Source: a virus. Taken from it: DNA of 30,189 nucleotides. Under the pieces are notes generated by a model. It searched no databases, was not told the origin of the DNA, and worked only from the letters and a program-made list of their open reading frames with translations. Position numbers and translations under genes: made by a program. Below, piece by piece: positions 17,501 through 22,475 of the stretch. Numbering within the stretch: the stretch's first letter is position 1; each line of letters starts with the position of its first letter. The stretch is from IMG/VR virus record IMGVR_UViG_3300021375_000112, positions 1-30,189 of that record. The stretch is one strand, 5' to 3'.

Positions 17501-17904
17501 CCTTCATCAACTAAAGCATGTACTTCATCTTTGGGATCTAGTAATTGGTATTCACCTTTTTTGTCTTGTACTACAACTTTATCAGGATTTGGTTTATCAC
17601 CTACTTTACTTACAACTTTACCCAATGGGTTTCCATCTTTGTCATTGTACTCTGAATCTACATCTAAATCACCTGCTTTGATAGGTGTATATTTAGGTAG
17701 TTCCTCTGGTGTAGTGTCTACACCTTGTGTTGTTGGACTGCCTTTATCTGGTTTTGCTGTAGTTTTTTGTGTGGTGGGACTTGCTACAGCATTTGCTTTT
17801 GCATTTGCACCAATTTGTTGTCCACCTACTGCGGTAGGTGTGCCTGGCTTTAATCCATATTCATTTAGTAATGATTGAAAAGTTCTTACATCCTTAAACT
17901 TCAT
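11542..17904 (-). CDS. Giant late protein with amidoligase domain, 2120 aa
   Basis: A 6.4-kb gene. The N-terminus MKFKDVRTFQSLLNEYG has a capsid-targeting-like L-N-E (13-15), followed by a low-complexity Thr/Ala/Pro linker. Residues about 193-612 match the putative amidoligase family (COOH-NH2 ligases related to glutamine synthetase): GFEAE (197-201), TWAVEDDSS, GAEIISP (438-444), STGLHVTM (473-480), SSINFK, and VEFRIGGG (580-587). An acidic Glu/Asp-rich insertion occupies about 210-360. Residues 613-1650 are mostly helical and unassigned, with a KEKKKKKKVKE linker. SLLEAKG near 1677 is another (L)-x-E site. The last 441 residues form a separate domain with VDSYF...GISSKGGKGAK, possibly nuclease-like, though this is weak. 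It may ligate peptides or amines on virion or host targets; substrate unknown. Confidence 0.85.
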   Translation of the reverse strand: MKFKDVRTFQSLLNEYGLKPGTPTAVGGQQIGANAKANAVASPTTQKTTAKPDKGSPTTQGVDTTPEELPKYTPIKAGDLDVDSEYNDKDGNPLGKVVSKVGDKPNPDKVVVQDKKGEYQLLDPKDEVHALVDEGKLGTLVKKTQSGIKFRSKDNQGVKKLARKHKLSEQGREQIFEINFNKKEIGQAALTAPIKCGFEAETVWTEVYGGGEDENWADENTWYEIQDALYDQIGRRAVNEIEEAYREWVYEMAFDLEGEIISRMTQDRKEDEDYINDFVEDQLDEDDIEEYKERILDDLPEEEREEYEDWDFIAWGRQYAEEEREDDLIEWIEEAIRESGEAMDEAVDEIETEYDIDVWANREYGGWGNCLAELGDYYISNPEGGGGLEEVADYLNNWSEQYSDFTNRAEYGEYGSTSGYDTWAVEDDSSIDIYSGTGAEIISPVYSSPGKMLEEMKSLFNFFSDMGVETNHSTGLHVTMSYQGKGTSNNRVENSPNKLKIAMLLGDKYLLSTFGRQNNSYAKSQIDSLKRKAAELKANPENTKTIKGIESILSKGIDSAKFSSINFKDQTDPDTGKQLVEFRIGGGDDYHLDFNKVAKAVIRYATTMTAGYTTEGDDAYNKDYAKALFRFINQLDSISDRDDERTKGRFDDGAEHPAVNVLKGFFNKQNYVESMFILASAFNNLHRYKTLKARKPGLKEDVETDRLQKEGLLKKAQEKFALGVAQAGYDLNQNLNRDVISAKGIGILRNTVKDFELTLDELGKMITKSYREIFTNKTVSPQTTLERAQNGVERLFKKEFVELPSFASGPQVEKIASGIWSAINSDDLKGKKYDEFISKLADVLPTRSKKVVADAWKTQIEQPSFKTEYKEFFGGITRGSFGYGPVDGHWVSPGDPISKEGYNKFIDHLKSYKPYTQPVGKGVNLKVQGGDNYTDNWLSKFMIKYRTRWEELDRIKDEDLQLYIDSLKEINKSVKSMYDVIETSDDMMLDKYSELDGTDAGTQRDGQAFFGLTGYTAERLKDIIDEIDGGRFTPRSIGDTVAEDYKNLLQDFFRGSFDKYYRLKDTKPSVYKMGPVPDLIRKRLDAIKQFMVSFDKVTQKLGFDSQQDQIDNKLKVDKKDREFTKKNSKVLATVKTFDFGGDLYYRKEMIDELDSYSDRSLYGYLDWARNNQNSSYDFCIQMPTSHESIAREAYKQRNHMYRKIKDTWREEKIEKIYNAFRDKYRVSIDNFLNRYVSGNDHNIKQKLKLRGVVFDNGSLGDGREGMNGLGHEPLLPRKELNSDLGEPFEFSSAAAWHVNNPKLSKKAKAIDSKATAFNTKVESLLRAGGVEDYDRESSNGIASKTNWGNLADHLGITRGVNDQGAELLKKAYKQFDGNHDWRPEKEYAPDGGNVVSGSRWAAAVLAAEDYIKKNYNVSGGNYFRKNPDGSDGDDVSGMYGSDSGYQSARDAYQLFDRMMQDGIQNYMPQAEVNKLVAILNGDVTPGGTKNMILQALVSNKSGGGEPMTIAQAREIVRNRLSNSPSNPELESVFNKFDALPLQEQLDIISKVNKTKIDKLYETIEAGQDMAALLKDLPKEKKKKKKVKEDATPNNDTIVVINKLLADHFPVSDLKKQMLAFTAIPVPGMLNDFKRLRAEAGDDACARGIVRGYAETLGPEVKAKLNINEWSKQHVKSLLEAKGIMGRVVGDRFQKGNDQLEFQRVDLYPQEEMQFPDPESRDEFIRATEQEINSQIEWTNTPNNGSLAFGIATLTDPELNDKPTYWGRYFKQKTADMMGKWSNGQVPLGWKLQTAGAMKLDIGIDPQHLIKTDDEFNGVMDVIQTVKKNSAGNDLSEALVNALETIHTQEHPVFPGQIKNLPALRDYFGEIMGPVALMSEMVGGQADDAKNDLLKGQPWASCSIFWPMAMNAPLVDSYFTAPDGTRVGISSKGGKGAKASVKNIQDAILKASEELKAQYPTTVKIINIVQSNSAKDGPFRLAELYKALPQGLEEEINGYIQQGKQDYAGLSQAATELFNYGTPRQDVAGFNTGYALLALLAKKVTRLINESGPEFGQGCVAFLNQSSIVQLYCKMGKQGDDARVTGWEAVYPPNFQGTVEIDGSKNYYSSRIGGKFAFGFK

Positions 17905-17905
17905 C

Positions 17906-18202
17906 TTATCGCCTGTTTGTTGCTCTATTTAAAGAACGTAATCTTTTTGATGCTGGATTCATTCTTTTTGTTCTTTGTGATTTTCTTGACATTCTAGCAC
18001 CCATTCGTGCTTTAGTTTTTCTCAATGTCATTCTCTTTTTCATGTCAATTGGTTTATGACATTGACTTGGGTTACTTACTACCCTGCCTTTTCTACGGCC
18101 ACTAGTACAACGGACAGCACGTTTTACTTTGTTGCCCATTTTACGCCAAACCATTCTTGCTTCTATGATTGTGGCTTCCTCGCCTAGTTCTAATAATTTC
18201 AT
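17906..18202 (-). CDS. Very basic protein with capsid-targeting-like N-terminus, 98 aa
   Basis: More than a third of residues are Lys or Arg, with almost no acid after residue 20. It starts MKLLELGEEATIIEARMVW with I-I-E followed by Ala at 12-15. The body is built of basic blocks: GNKVKRAVRCTSGRRKGRVV, MKKRMTLRKTKARMGARM, RKSQRTKRMNPASKRL. Two Cys (about 34 and 48) and one His may be structural. I recall similar uncharacterised proteins in T4-like cyanophages. A packaged nucleic-acid-binding protein is likely. An AGGAT ribosome site precedes the ATG, and the gene is 1 nt from its neighbours on both sides, in the same operon as the amidoligase giant. Confidence 0.85.
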   Translation of the reverse strand: MKLLELGEEATIIEARMVWRKMGNKVKRAVRCTSGRRKGRVVSNPSQCHKPIDMKKRMTLRKTKARMGARMSRKSQRTKRMNPASKRLRSLNRATNRR

Positions 18203-18203
18203 A

Positions 18204-18452
18204 TTATCCTAAAAAATTTACTAAAAGTCCAATTACCAATGCAACTAATGTTGTAAAACTTGTACCAACTATTGCAACTAGCCAATTTTCTAATTTATTT
18301 AATCTTACTTTAGTATCTTCTTTGAATTCCCTGAGTTCGGTAGTTATGCTTTCTATACGCAACATATCCGCAATGATATGTGCCTCCATATTATGAGACT
18401 CTGCGTATATTTGTTTTTCTTCTGGCAGTTGCTCTGGTAATTTCTTTTTCAT
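18204..18452 (-). CDS. Small C-terminally anchored membrane protein, XhlA-like, 82 aa
   Basis: The layout is a charged N-terminus, an amphipathic coiled-coil-like helix (about 22-57, ITTELREFKEDTKVRLNKLE) and one C-terminal membrane segment (58-81, WLVAIVGTSFTTLVALVIGL). This is the architecture of XhlA-type lysis accessory proteins and some small phage membrane proteins, but the sequence alone does not settle the family. The open frame reaches 18518; the extra 22 residues would overlap the upstream gene, while the ATG at 18452 follows an AGGA ribosome site. A role in lysis or membrane attachment is inferred. Confidence 0.65.
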   Translation of the reverse strand: MKKKLPEQLPEEKQIYAESHNMEAHIIADMLRIESITTELREFKEDTKVRLNKLENWLVAIVGTSFTTLVALVIGLLVNFLG

Positions 18453-18453
18453 T

Positions 18454-18858
18454 TTATAATAAATCCTGTTTTGTAAATTCCATATTCTTAGAATTTTTAG
18501 TATCAACGGTACCTCCATTTAATACTATATTGTCAAACTCGTTTACTAGTGTCTCAACTGTATGTGCTCCTGGTCTTTCAGTTGCAAATTTAAAAATCCA
18601 TCCTGCACCTGTCATACTTGGTGCTCCATAATTTTCTAATAAATTGTTACCTGTACCGTCTAACTCAACTGGATTGTTCATAACAATAGGCATTGCTCTC
18701 ATTCCTATTACTTGTACAACACTTTCAAAATCTTTTTGACTGTTGTCACCAAAATCATCAGTGTTAGTAATGTCAATAGTAGTGTACAAAGTGAAAAATT
18801 CTATATCACCTGTAACAACTTCCATGGAAGTCATTGCCCCGCTTCTTTGTCCAACCAT
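18454..18858 (-). CDS. Probable virion protein, 134 aa
   Basis: Family not recognised. Predicted beta-rich, with NSQKDFESVVQVIGMRAMPI (55-75 region), APSMTGAGWIFKFATERPGA and a C-terminal VLNGGTVDTKNSKNMEF. I chose the start at 18858 because it has AGGAG 6 nt upstream and lies downstream of the late promoter at 18882-18889. The open frame reaches 18891, but that earlier ATG would be upstream of the transcript start. It is the third of three compact genes with their own late promoters, the first two separated by strong terminators, which suggests abundant, separately dosed structural proteins. Confidence 0.75.
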   Translation of the reverse strand: MVGQRSGAMTSMEVVTGDIEFFTLYTTIDITNTDDFGDNSQKDFESVVQVIGMRAMPIVMNNPVELDGTGNNLLENYGAPSMTGAGWIFKFATERPGAHTVETLVNEFDNIVLNGGTVDTKNSKNMEFTKQDLL

Positions 18859-18881
18859 TGTGTCTCCTGTGTCTTTAGTTG

Positions 18882-18889
18882 TATTTATC
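18882..18889 (-). promoter_or_regulatory. Late promoter of the 134-aa gene
   Basis: GATAAATA on the minus strand in the context TTGTGATAAATACAAC. It is followed by a 23-nt stretch containing AGGAG and then the ATG at 18858. It lies downstream of the terminator at 18926-18953, so this is a fresh transcription unit. Confidence 0.8.
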
Positions 18890-18925
18890 ACAATTTAAAA
18901 ATTTATCCTAAGAACTAGAAGTCAT

Positions 18926-18953
18926 AAAAAAAGCAGGCCTAAACCTGCTTTTT
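18926..18953 (-). terminator. Strong intrinsic terminator after the 109-aa gene
   Basis: On the minus strand AAAAAGCAGG, loop TTTAGG, CCTGCTTTTTTT. A 10-bp stem with a G-C core is followed by a T run, 22 nt past the stop codon. The loop is the same as in the terminator at 19401-19426. Confidence 0.88.
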
Positions 18954-18975
18954 AAAAAGTTGTTAAGTATTAAAC

Positions 18976-19305
18976 TTAGACTACTCTGTACTCACCTGCT
19001 GTTACAGTTGCGTTTGCACCTGAACCAGTAAGAACTGGTTGGATAGCCGCTAGTAAGTCAGCCGCACTTGGTTGACCTTCTACTGCTACATGCATTACTG
19101 TTGCAGAAATGCTGTTGATGATTACTGGTGTACATCTTGTTGCTAATGCTGATAAAACTAATTCACCTTTGTTAGCCGCACCTGCTGTGAAACCAAATGA
19201 ACTAATGTCATCTGTTCCGTCTACTTCGTCTATGATGAAGTGACTTAAAGAACCTACTAATAGTTGTCCTTCTGCCGCCGCACCGTTTACTCTTGTTAAA
19301 GCCAT
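18976..19305 (-). CDS. Small virion/decoration-type protein, 109 aa
   Basis: An Ala/Gly/Val-rich beta-type protein (VNGAAAEGQLLVGSLSHFII, FTAGAANKGELVLSALATR, LLAAIQPVLTGSGANATVTA). No named family can be given. The AGGAG ribosome site, a private late promoter, a structured leader and a strong terminator together point to a heavily expressed small structural protein, such as a head decoration or tail component. Its upstream neighbour (122 aa) has a similar composition and the same genetic set-up, though I see no clear alignment between them. Confidence 0.8.
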   Translation of the reverse strand: MALTRVNGAAAEGQLLVGSLSHFIIDEVDGTDDISSFGFTAGAANKGELVLSALATRCTPVIINSISATVMHVAVEGQPSAADLLAAIQPVLTGSGANATVTAGEYRVV

Positions 19306-19324
19306 TTGCTTCTCCTAATTTGTT

Positions 19325-19370
19325 GTACATTCGTGGTCTTAAACCACCGCCGTTGTTACTATGAATGTAC
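19325..19370 (-). promoter_or_regulatory. Structured 5' leader of the 109-aa virion gene
   Basis: On the minus strand the leader RNA contains GUACAUUC (19370-19363) and its exact complement GAAUGUAC (19332-19325), an 8-bp outer helix. Stacked directly on the 3' arm is an inner hairpin, GUGGU-5 nt-ACCAC (19347-19333), with a 15-nt one-sided bulge. The fold lies wholly inside the transcribed leader of about 70 nt, upstream of the AGGAG. It may stabilise an abundant mRNA or bind a regulator; no known riboswitch is recognised. Confidence 0.6.
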
Positions 19371-19382
19371 TTTGGTTACTTT

Positions 19383-19390
19383 TATTTATC
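19383..19390 (-). promoter_or_regulatory. Late promoter of the 109-aa virion gene
   Basis: GATAAATA on the minus strand in the context TTTTTGATAAATAAAAGTAA. The same sequence, TTTTTGATAAATAAAAGTAAC, is repeated (21 nt with its final C) at the promoter of the 122-aa gene, so identity extends well past the octamer on both sides. Confidence 0.85.
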
Positions 19391-19400
19391 AAAAATCCAC

Positions 19401-19426
19401 AAAAAAAGGGAGCCTAAACTCCCTTT
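19401..19426 (-). terminator. Strong intrinsic terminator after the 122-aa gene
   Basis: On the minus strand AAAGGGAG, loop TTTAGG, CTCCCTTTTTTT: an 8-bp stem with five G-C pairs and a T run. The loop is identical to that of the terminator at 18926-18953. It lies just before the next late promoter. Confidence 0.88.
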
Positions 19427-19448
19427 AAATTTGTTTTAATGCTATATC

Positions 19449-19817
19449 TTATAGATCAAAAGCCGCAACTGTTACTGCTGACCATGTTACGCCATCAGCA
19501 TCAGTAAGAGCTTGTACAACGTCTTCTAAGTGAGCCGCTAAAGTTTCACTGTTTGTTCCGTCATATGTATCTGTACCGTGTTCGCCTTCAAATAAAACTT
19601 TAAGACCTTGTCCTGTTCCACCTGTTGCGTCTACTGTACCGATTGCTAAAGGTGTTAAACCTTCATTTGCTACTGCTTTCATAAAGATGTCTAATGCACC
19701 GCCGACTGCTGTCTTGGCTGATACGTCAACACCGAAATCTACCTGGATACCTGCTAGTACTTTACCACCTAAGTGACCTGCACTAACAACTGCACCTGTA
19801 TTTTGTGATTGTGCCAT
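19449..19817 (-). CDS. Small virion/decoration-type protein, 122 aa
   Basis: An Ala/Gly/Val/Thr-rich protein (QNTGAVVSAGHLGGKVLAGI, TPLAIGTVDATGGTGQGLKV, LADADGV-like end VQALTDADGVTWSAVTVAAF). No family can be named. It has a private late promoter 33 nt upstream, GGAGA as ribosome site and a strong terminator, so it should be highly expressed. Together with the next gene it forms a pair of single-gene late units, as expected for copy-number-rich virion components. Confidence 0.8.
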   Translation of the reverse strand: MAQSQNTGAVVSAGHLGGKVLAGIQVDFGVDVSAKTAVGGALDIFMKAVANEGLTPLAIGTVDATGGTGQGLKVLFEGEHGTDTYDGTNSETLAAHLEDVVQALTDADGVTWSAVTVAAFDL

Positions 19818-19850
19818 TTTAATTCTCCAATGAATTTATTAAGTTACTTT

Positions 19851-19858
19851 TATTTATC
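19851..19858 (-). promoter_or_regulatory. Late promoter of the 122-aa virion gene
   Basis: GATAAATA on the minus strand, preceded by TTTTTT and followed by AAAGTAAC, as at 19383-19390. The ATG at 19817 is 33 nt downstream with a GGAGA ribosome site. Confidence 0.85.
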
Positions 19859-19869
19859 AAAAAAATGAT

Positions 19870-20364
19870 TTATTTAGGTGTTCTAGCACGATACTTTTTA
19901 CCAATATCCATTAAACCTTGCAATTTTCCGGATAATCTATCGCCTAGTGTTTTACCTGTTGACAAAGATTTAGCCATTGTTGATGTATCTACATCTTGGA
20001 AAGGATTGGCCGGTCCGCCTTTGTATGCATTCTTATTACCTGCTTGACCACCTCGTTTTCTTTTTGGTTCTGCTTCTATCTCATCTCTACCGTATGTCAT
20101 TTTGGTATTTGTCTTTTGATCTCTTGATTGTTTTTTGTCTTGATTTTTTCGCTTTTTAGCAGAATATTCTTCAGCGGCATTGGATATTGCATCCATTGGG
20201 CTCATTCCGCCGGCGCCAAATATTGCTTTTGCTCTAGCAACAATATAACTTCTAGCATCTGAACTATAATATGGACCTGATGTTTTAATCCACAACTGCA
20301 TAGCACTATCGAAACGTTTAATTTCTTCGCCATCAGCCTCTACTATAATATCTTTAATAAGCAT
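19870..20364 (-). CDS. Basic late protein with capsid-targeting-like N-terminus, 164 aa
   Basis: Begins MLIKDIIVEADGEE, with I-V-E followed by Ala at 7-10, one of the cleanest matches in the window to a T4-type prohead-protease site. Residues 20-70 are helical (FDSAMQLWIKTSGPYYSSDA, ARAKAIFGAGGMSP). The middle is strongly basic and disordered-looking (AKKRKNQDKKQSRDQKTN, EPKRKRGGQAGNKNAYKGG), and a basic C-terminus follows. A nucleic-acid-binding head-internal protein is plausible. A late octamer stands exactly 5 nt before the ATG, with no ribosome site, so the mRNA may be leaderless. Confidence 0.78.
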   Translation of the reverse strand: MLIKDIIVEADGEEIKRFDSAMQLWIKTSGPYYSSDARSYIVARAKAIFGAGGMSPMDAISNAAEEYSAKKRKNQDKKQSRDQKTNTKMTYGRDEIEAEPKRKRGGQAGNKNAYKGGPANPFQDVDTSTMAKSLSTGKTLGDRLSGKLQGLMDIGKKYRARTPK

Positions 20365-20369
20365 ATCTG

Positions 20370-20377
20370 TATTTATC
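20370..20377 (-). promoter_or_regulatory. Late octamer 5 nt before the 164-aa gene
   Basis: GATAAATA on the minus strand, then CAGAT and ATG. It has the same 5-nt spacing as at 9080 and 6526. Initiation with T4 late geometry would fall on the start codon itself. Confidence 0.65.
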
Positions 20378-20409
20378 TAAATGCATTTAAAAAAAGACTG
20401 ATCAATAAA

Positions 20410-21177
20410 TTATACTTTTTTTCTGCCACTTGCCCAATACCCTGCTATTGCACCAATACCTGCTCCAGTCTTACCGCCTAATTTATTTTTGGTAAGTTTA
20501 GGTATTGCTTTACTTCCAACGTAGGCTCCAACTGCTGTAGCCGCCGCTCGTTTTAATGTATTTGATTTTTGAGGTACTGGTTTTAACTCGCGTCTAAGTT
20601 GCATTGAACTAGCATGTCTAAATACTTCACTTCCTGTTCCTTTAACTCTTAATTGCTGGACCATTTTACTAATAACTGCCTGACGTTGAGAAAATTTTAA
20701 TTGTGGCCATTGACAAATTAAACGTCTCATTTGTTTGTAAATAGGATTACTAATTTTTAATTGTGATTCTAATCTAAATAAAAATGTTGTAGCATCACTA
20801 ATTGATACATTGTCTTTTGATAGTCTTGTAATAAATTGATAGTATTTTCTATTTTGAAAAGATAGTGTTTTTAAAAACTTTCTATCTGCATTTTTAATTT
20901 TAATCTGTGGATAATCTGATTGGTTTACAGCAAAAGCCAACATATATAAATCTGTTGCCGCTGTTCTAAACACTGCAAAAGGTCCGTATTGTATTGTTTT
21001 ATATGCGTATGCTAACCCATAATCACGTTGCTTACTGTCTTGTGTAAACATAAATGTTGCTAACGTTTGCAAGTAAAATAAGTCTGCAATTTCTCTGCCA
21101 GACAATCGTGAAAAACTTCCTGTAAATCTAAACAATTTACTTTCGGCGAGTTCTTGATTTATAAGTTGTAGTTCCAT
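20410..21177 (-). CDS. Hypothetical late protein with glycine-zipper C-terminus, 255 aa
   Basis: Family not recognised. A helical body (FTGSFSRLSGREIADLFYLQ, AYKTIQYGPFAVFRTAATDL) is rich in basic and aromatic residues. The C-terminal 50 residues contain AVGAYVGSKAIPKL and GGKTGAGIGAIAGYWASGRK, a glycine-zipper-like stretch that could insert in a membrane, followed by a basic end. Near the N-terminus, QELAES gives L-A-E at 10-12. The open frame starts at 21204, but the first 9 residues overlap the ligase-like gene; ATG 21177 sits 1 nt past that stop. A membrane-active injected protein is a possibility, not shown. Confidence 0.72.
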   Translation of the reverse strand: MELQLINQELAESKLFRFTGSFSRLSGREIADLFYLQTLATFMFTQDSKQRDYGLAYAYKTIQYGPFAVFRTAATDLYMLAFAVNQSDYPQIKIKNADRKFLKTLSFQNRKYYQFITRLSKDNVSISDATTFLFRLESQLKISNPIYKQMRRLICQWPQLKFSQRQAVISKMVQQLRVKGTGSEVFRHASSMQLRRELKPVPQKSNTLKRAAATAVGAYVGSKAIPKLTKNKLGGKTGAGIGAIAGYWASGRKKV

Positions 21178-21178
21178 T

Positions 21179-22474
21179 CTATGAACCTGGTTTGCCTGAA
21201 CCAAAATTTAGTTTACTGAATTCTAATCTATCTACTAATTTTAATGCGTTGCCTAATCTATCTACAGCAACAAATCCTTCTTCACCAGTTATCTCATAAC
21301 CTTTTTCTGTTTGTTTAAATGTTGGCATTTGTCTTATCTGCTCTAGTTTTCTAACAATAATAATTTTTGCTTCTATGAGTTTTAAGTACAAATCATATAC
21401 TGCAATAATACTCTGTAAATTTTCTTTAATAAATTTTACACCTTGTACCATTGTTTGTGTTTTAGCATCAATAGTTTTTTGTTGTTTAACTTTATCTATC
21501 TCTTTTGTCCAATAATTTACAAATTTTGTGATAAAGTCTTGTGCAAATTTAGTAGGTTCATCAAAGTGTCCTTGACGTACTTGATTATTTGCATGAGCTT
21601 TTAACTGTTCTAAAAATGTTTTACCAACTAAGTCAGTTCCTTTTTGCAACCAACTAAAAGTATTTGCATCAATACTTTTTAAATAATTGTCTGCTTCTTG
21701 TATAGCACTAAGCATTTTATGACCTTCAGCATCACTTAGGGTTACTGTACCACTTAAATCTTTAATGGTTGCATCTCTTTGCCATACACCAGCATTTGCC
21801 CCATTACCTAACACACTAGCATCAAAACCAAATTTTGCTTGAGTATCTGCTAGTGTTGGACCACCTACATATTCTGTGTGCCATACAATACCAAATCCAG
21901 CACTTAATATTTCTTTTGCTAGATCACTATCTTTAGGTATAGCATAAACAATAGTATTTGGTTTGAAAACTATATATTGCTCACCGTCAATAACTTCTTC
22001 TTTTATATCTTCTGATCCGGCAAAAAGCATATCACCTTGTGCAACTGTGTCCCAATTTAATCTGCTTAAATATTTCAATGCAAGTTTAAGTTTATCTCTC
22101 AAACCACTGGCATCTTTTTCGCCTTGATCGGCATGATATTTTTCTATATCCGAATTTGTAAAATTCATTTTAGGCTTTTTAGCAAAAACACCTTTGGTTC
22201 CTACAAAGAATTTTCCAGTTTGTGGGTCTTTACCTGCTACAATGGCTGGTGCTCCATCCCATTTAGTTGTCATTGATACTGGAGTTTTTGTATTACCTTC
22301 TAGCATTTGATGTAAACTGTATAGATAGTCTACTGCTTCTTTGGCACCTTCATGTCCTTTATTAAAGATATTATCTTCTAAATGTTCTAAGTGAGTATTT
22401 TTACCATCTGCTTCAAGTAAAGATTCTGTGAGGATTGTTGTTACTAGAGGTTTAGAAATTTCTAAAAATTTCAT
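21179..22474 (-). CDS. Nucleotidyltransferase / RNA-ligase-like protein with capsid-targeting-like N-terminus, 431 aa
   Basis: Carries the signature motifs of the covalent nucleotidyltransferase superfamily (ATP-dependent DNA/RNA ligases, capping enzymes). Motif I is TKWDGAPA (70-77) with candidate adenylated Lys71. A motif-III-like AQGDMLFAG is at 145-153. Motif IV is EGFVAVD (399-405) and motif V is LKLVDR (411-416). About 200 residues, largely helical, are inserted between the third and fourth motifs. From memory, similar proteins occur in T4-like cyanophages as uncharacterised families. The N-terminus MKFLEISKPLVTTILTESLL continues to an L-L-E-Ala site (19-22) with L-T-E at 15-17. The start has AGGAG upstream. 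A nucleic-acid end-joining role is inferred; the acceptor is unknown. Confidence 0.78.
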   Translation of the reverse strand: MKFLEISKPLVTTILTESLLEADGKNTHLEHLEDNIFNKGHEGAKEAVDYLYSLHQMLEGNTKTPVSMTTKWDGAPAIVAGKDPQTGKFFVGTKGVFAKKPKMNFTNSDIEKYHADQGEKDASGLRDKLKLALKYLSRLNWDTVAQGDMLFAGSEDIKEEVIDGEQYIVFKPNTIVYAIPKDSDLAKEILSAGFGIVWHTEYVGGPTLADTQAKFGFDASVLGNGANAGVWQRDATIKDLSGTVTLSDAEGHKMLSAIQEADNYLKSIDANTFSWLQKGTDLVGKTFLEQLKAHANNQVRQGHFDEPTKFAQDFITKFVNYWTKEIDKVKQQKTIDAKTQTMVQGVKFIKENLQSIIAVYDLYLKLIEAKIIIVRKLEQIRQMPTFKQTEKGYEITGEEGFVAVDRLGNALKLVDRLEFSKLNFGSGKPGS

Positions 22475-22475
22475 A

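Noticed and set aside
18859-18891. Upstream ATG of the 134-aa virion gene
   Set aside because: It lies upstream of or within the late promoter, so it would not be on the mRNA; the ATG at 18858 has AGGAG.
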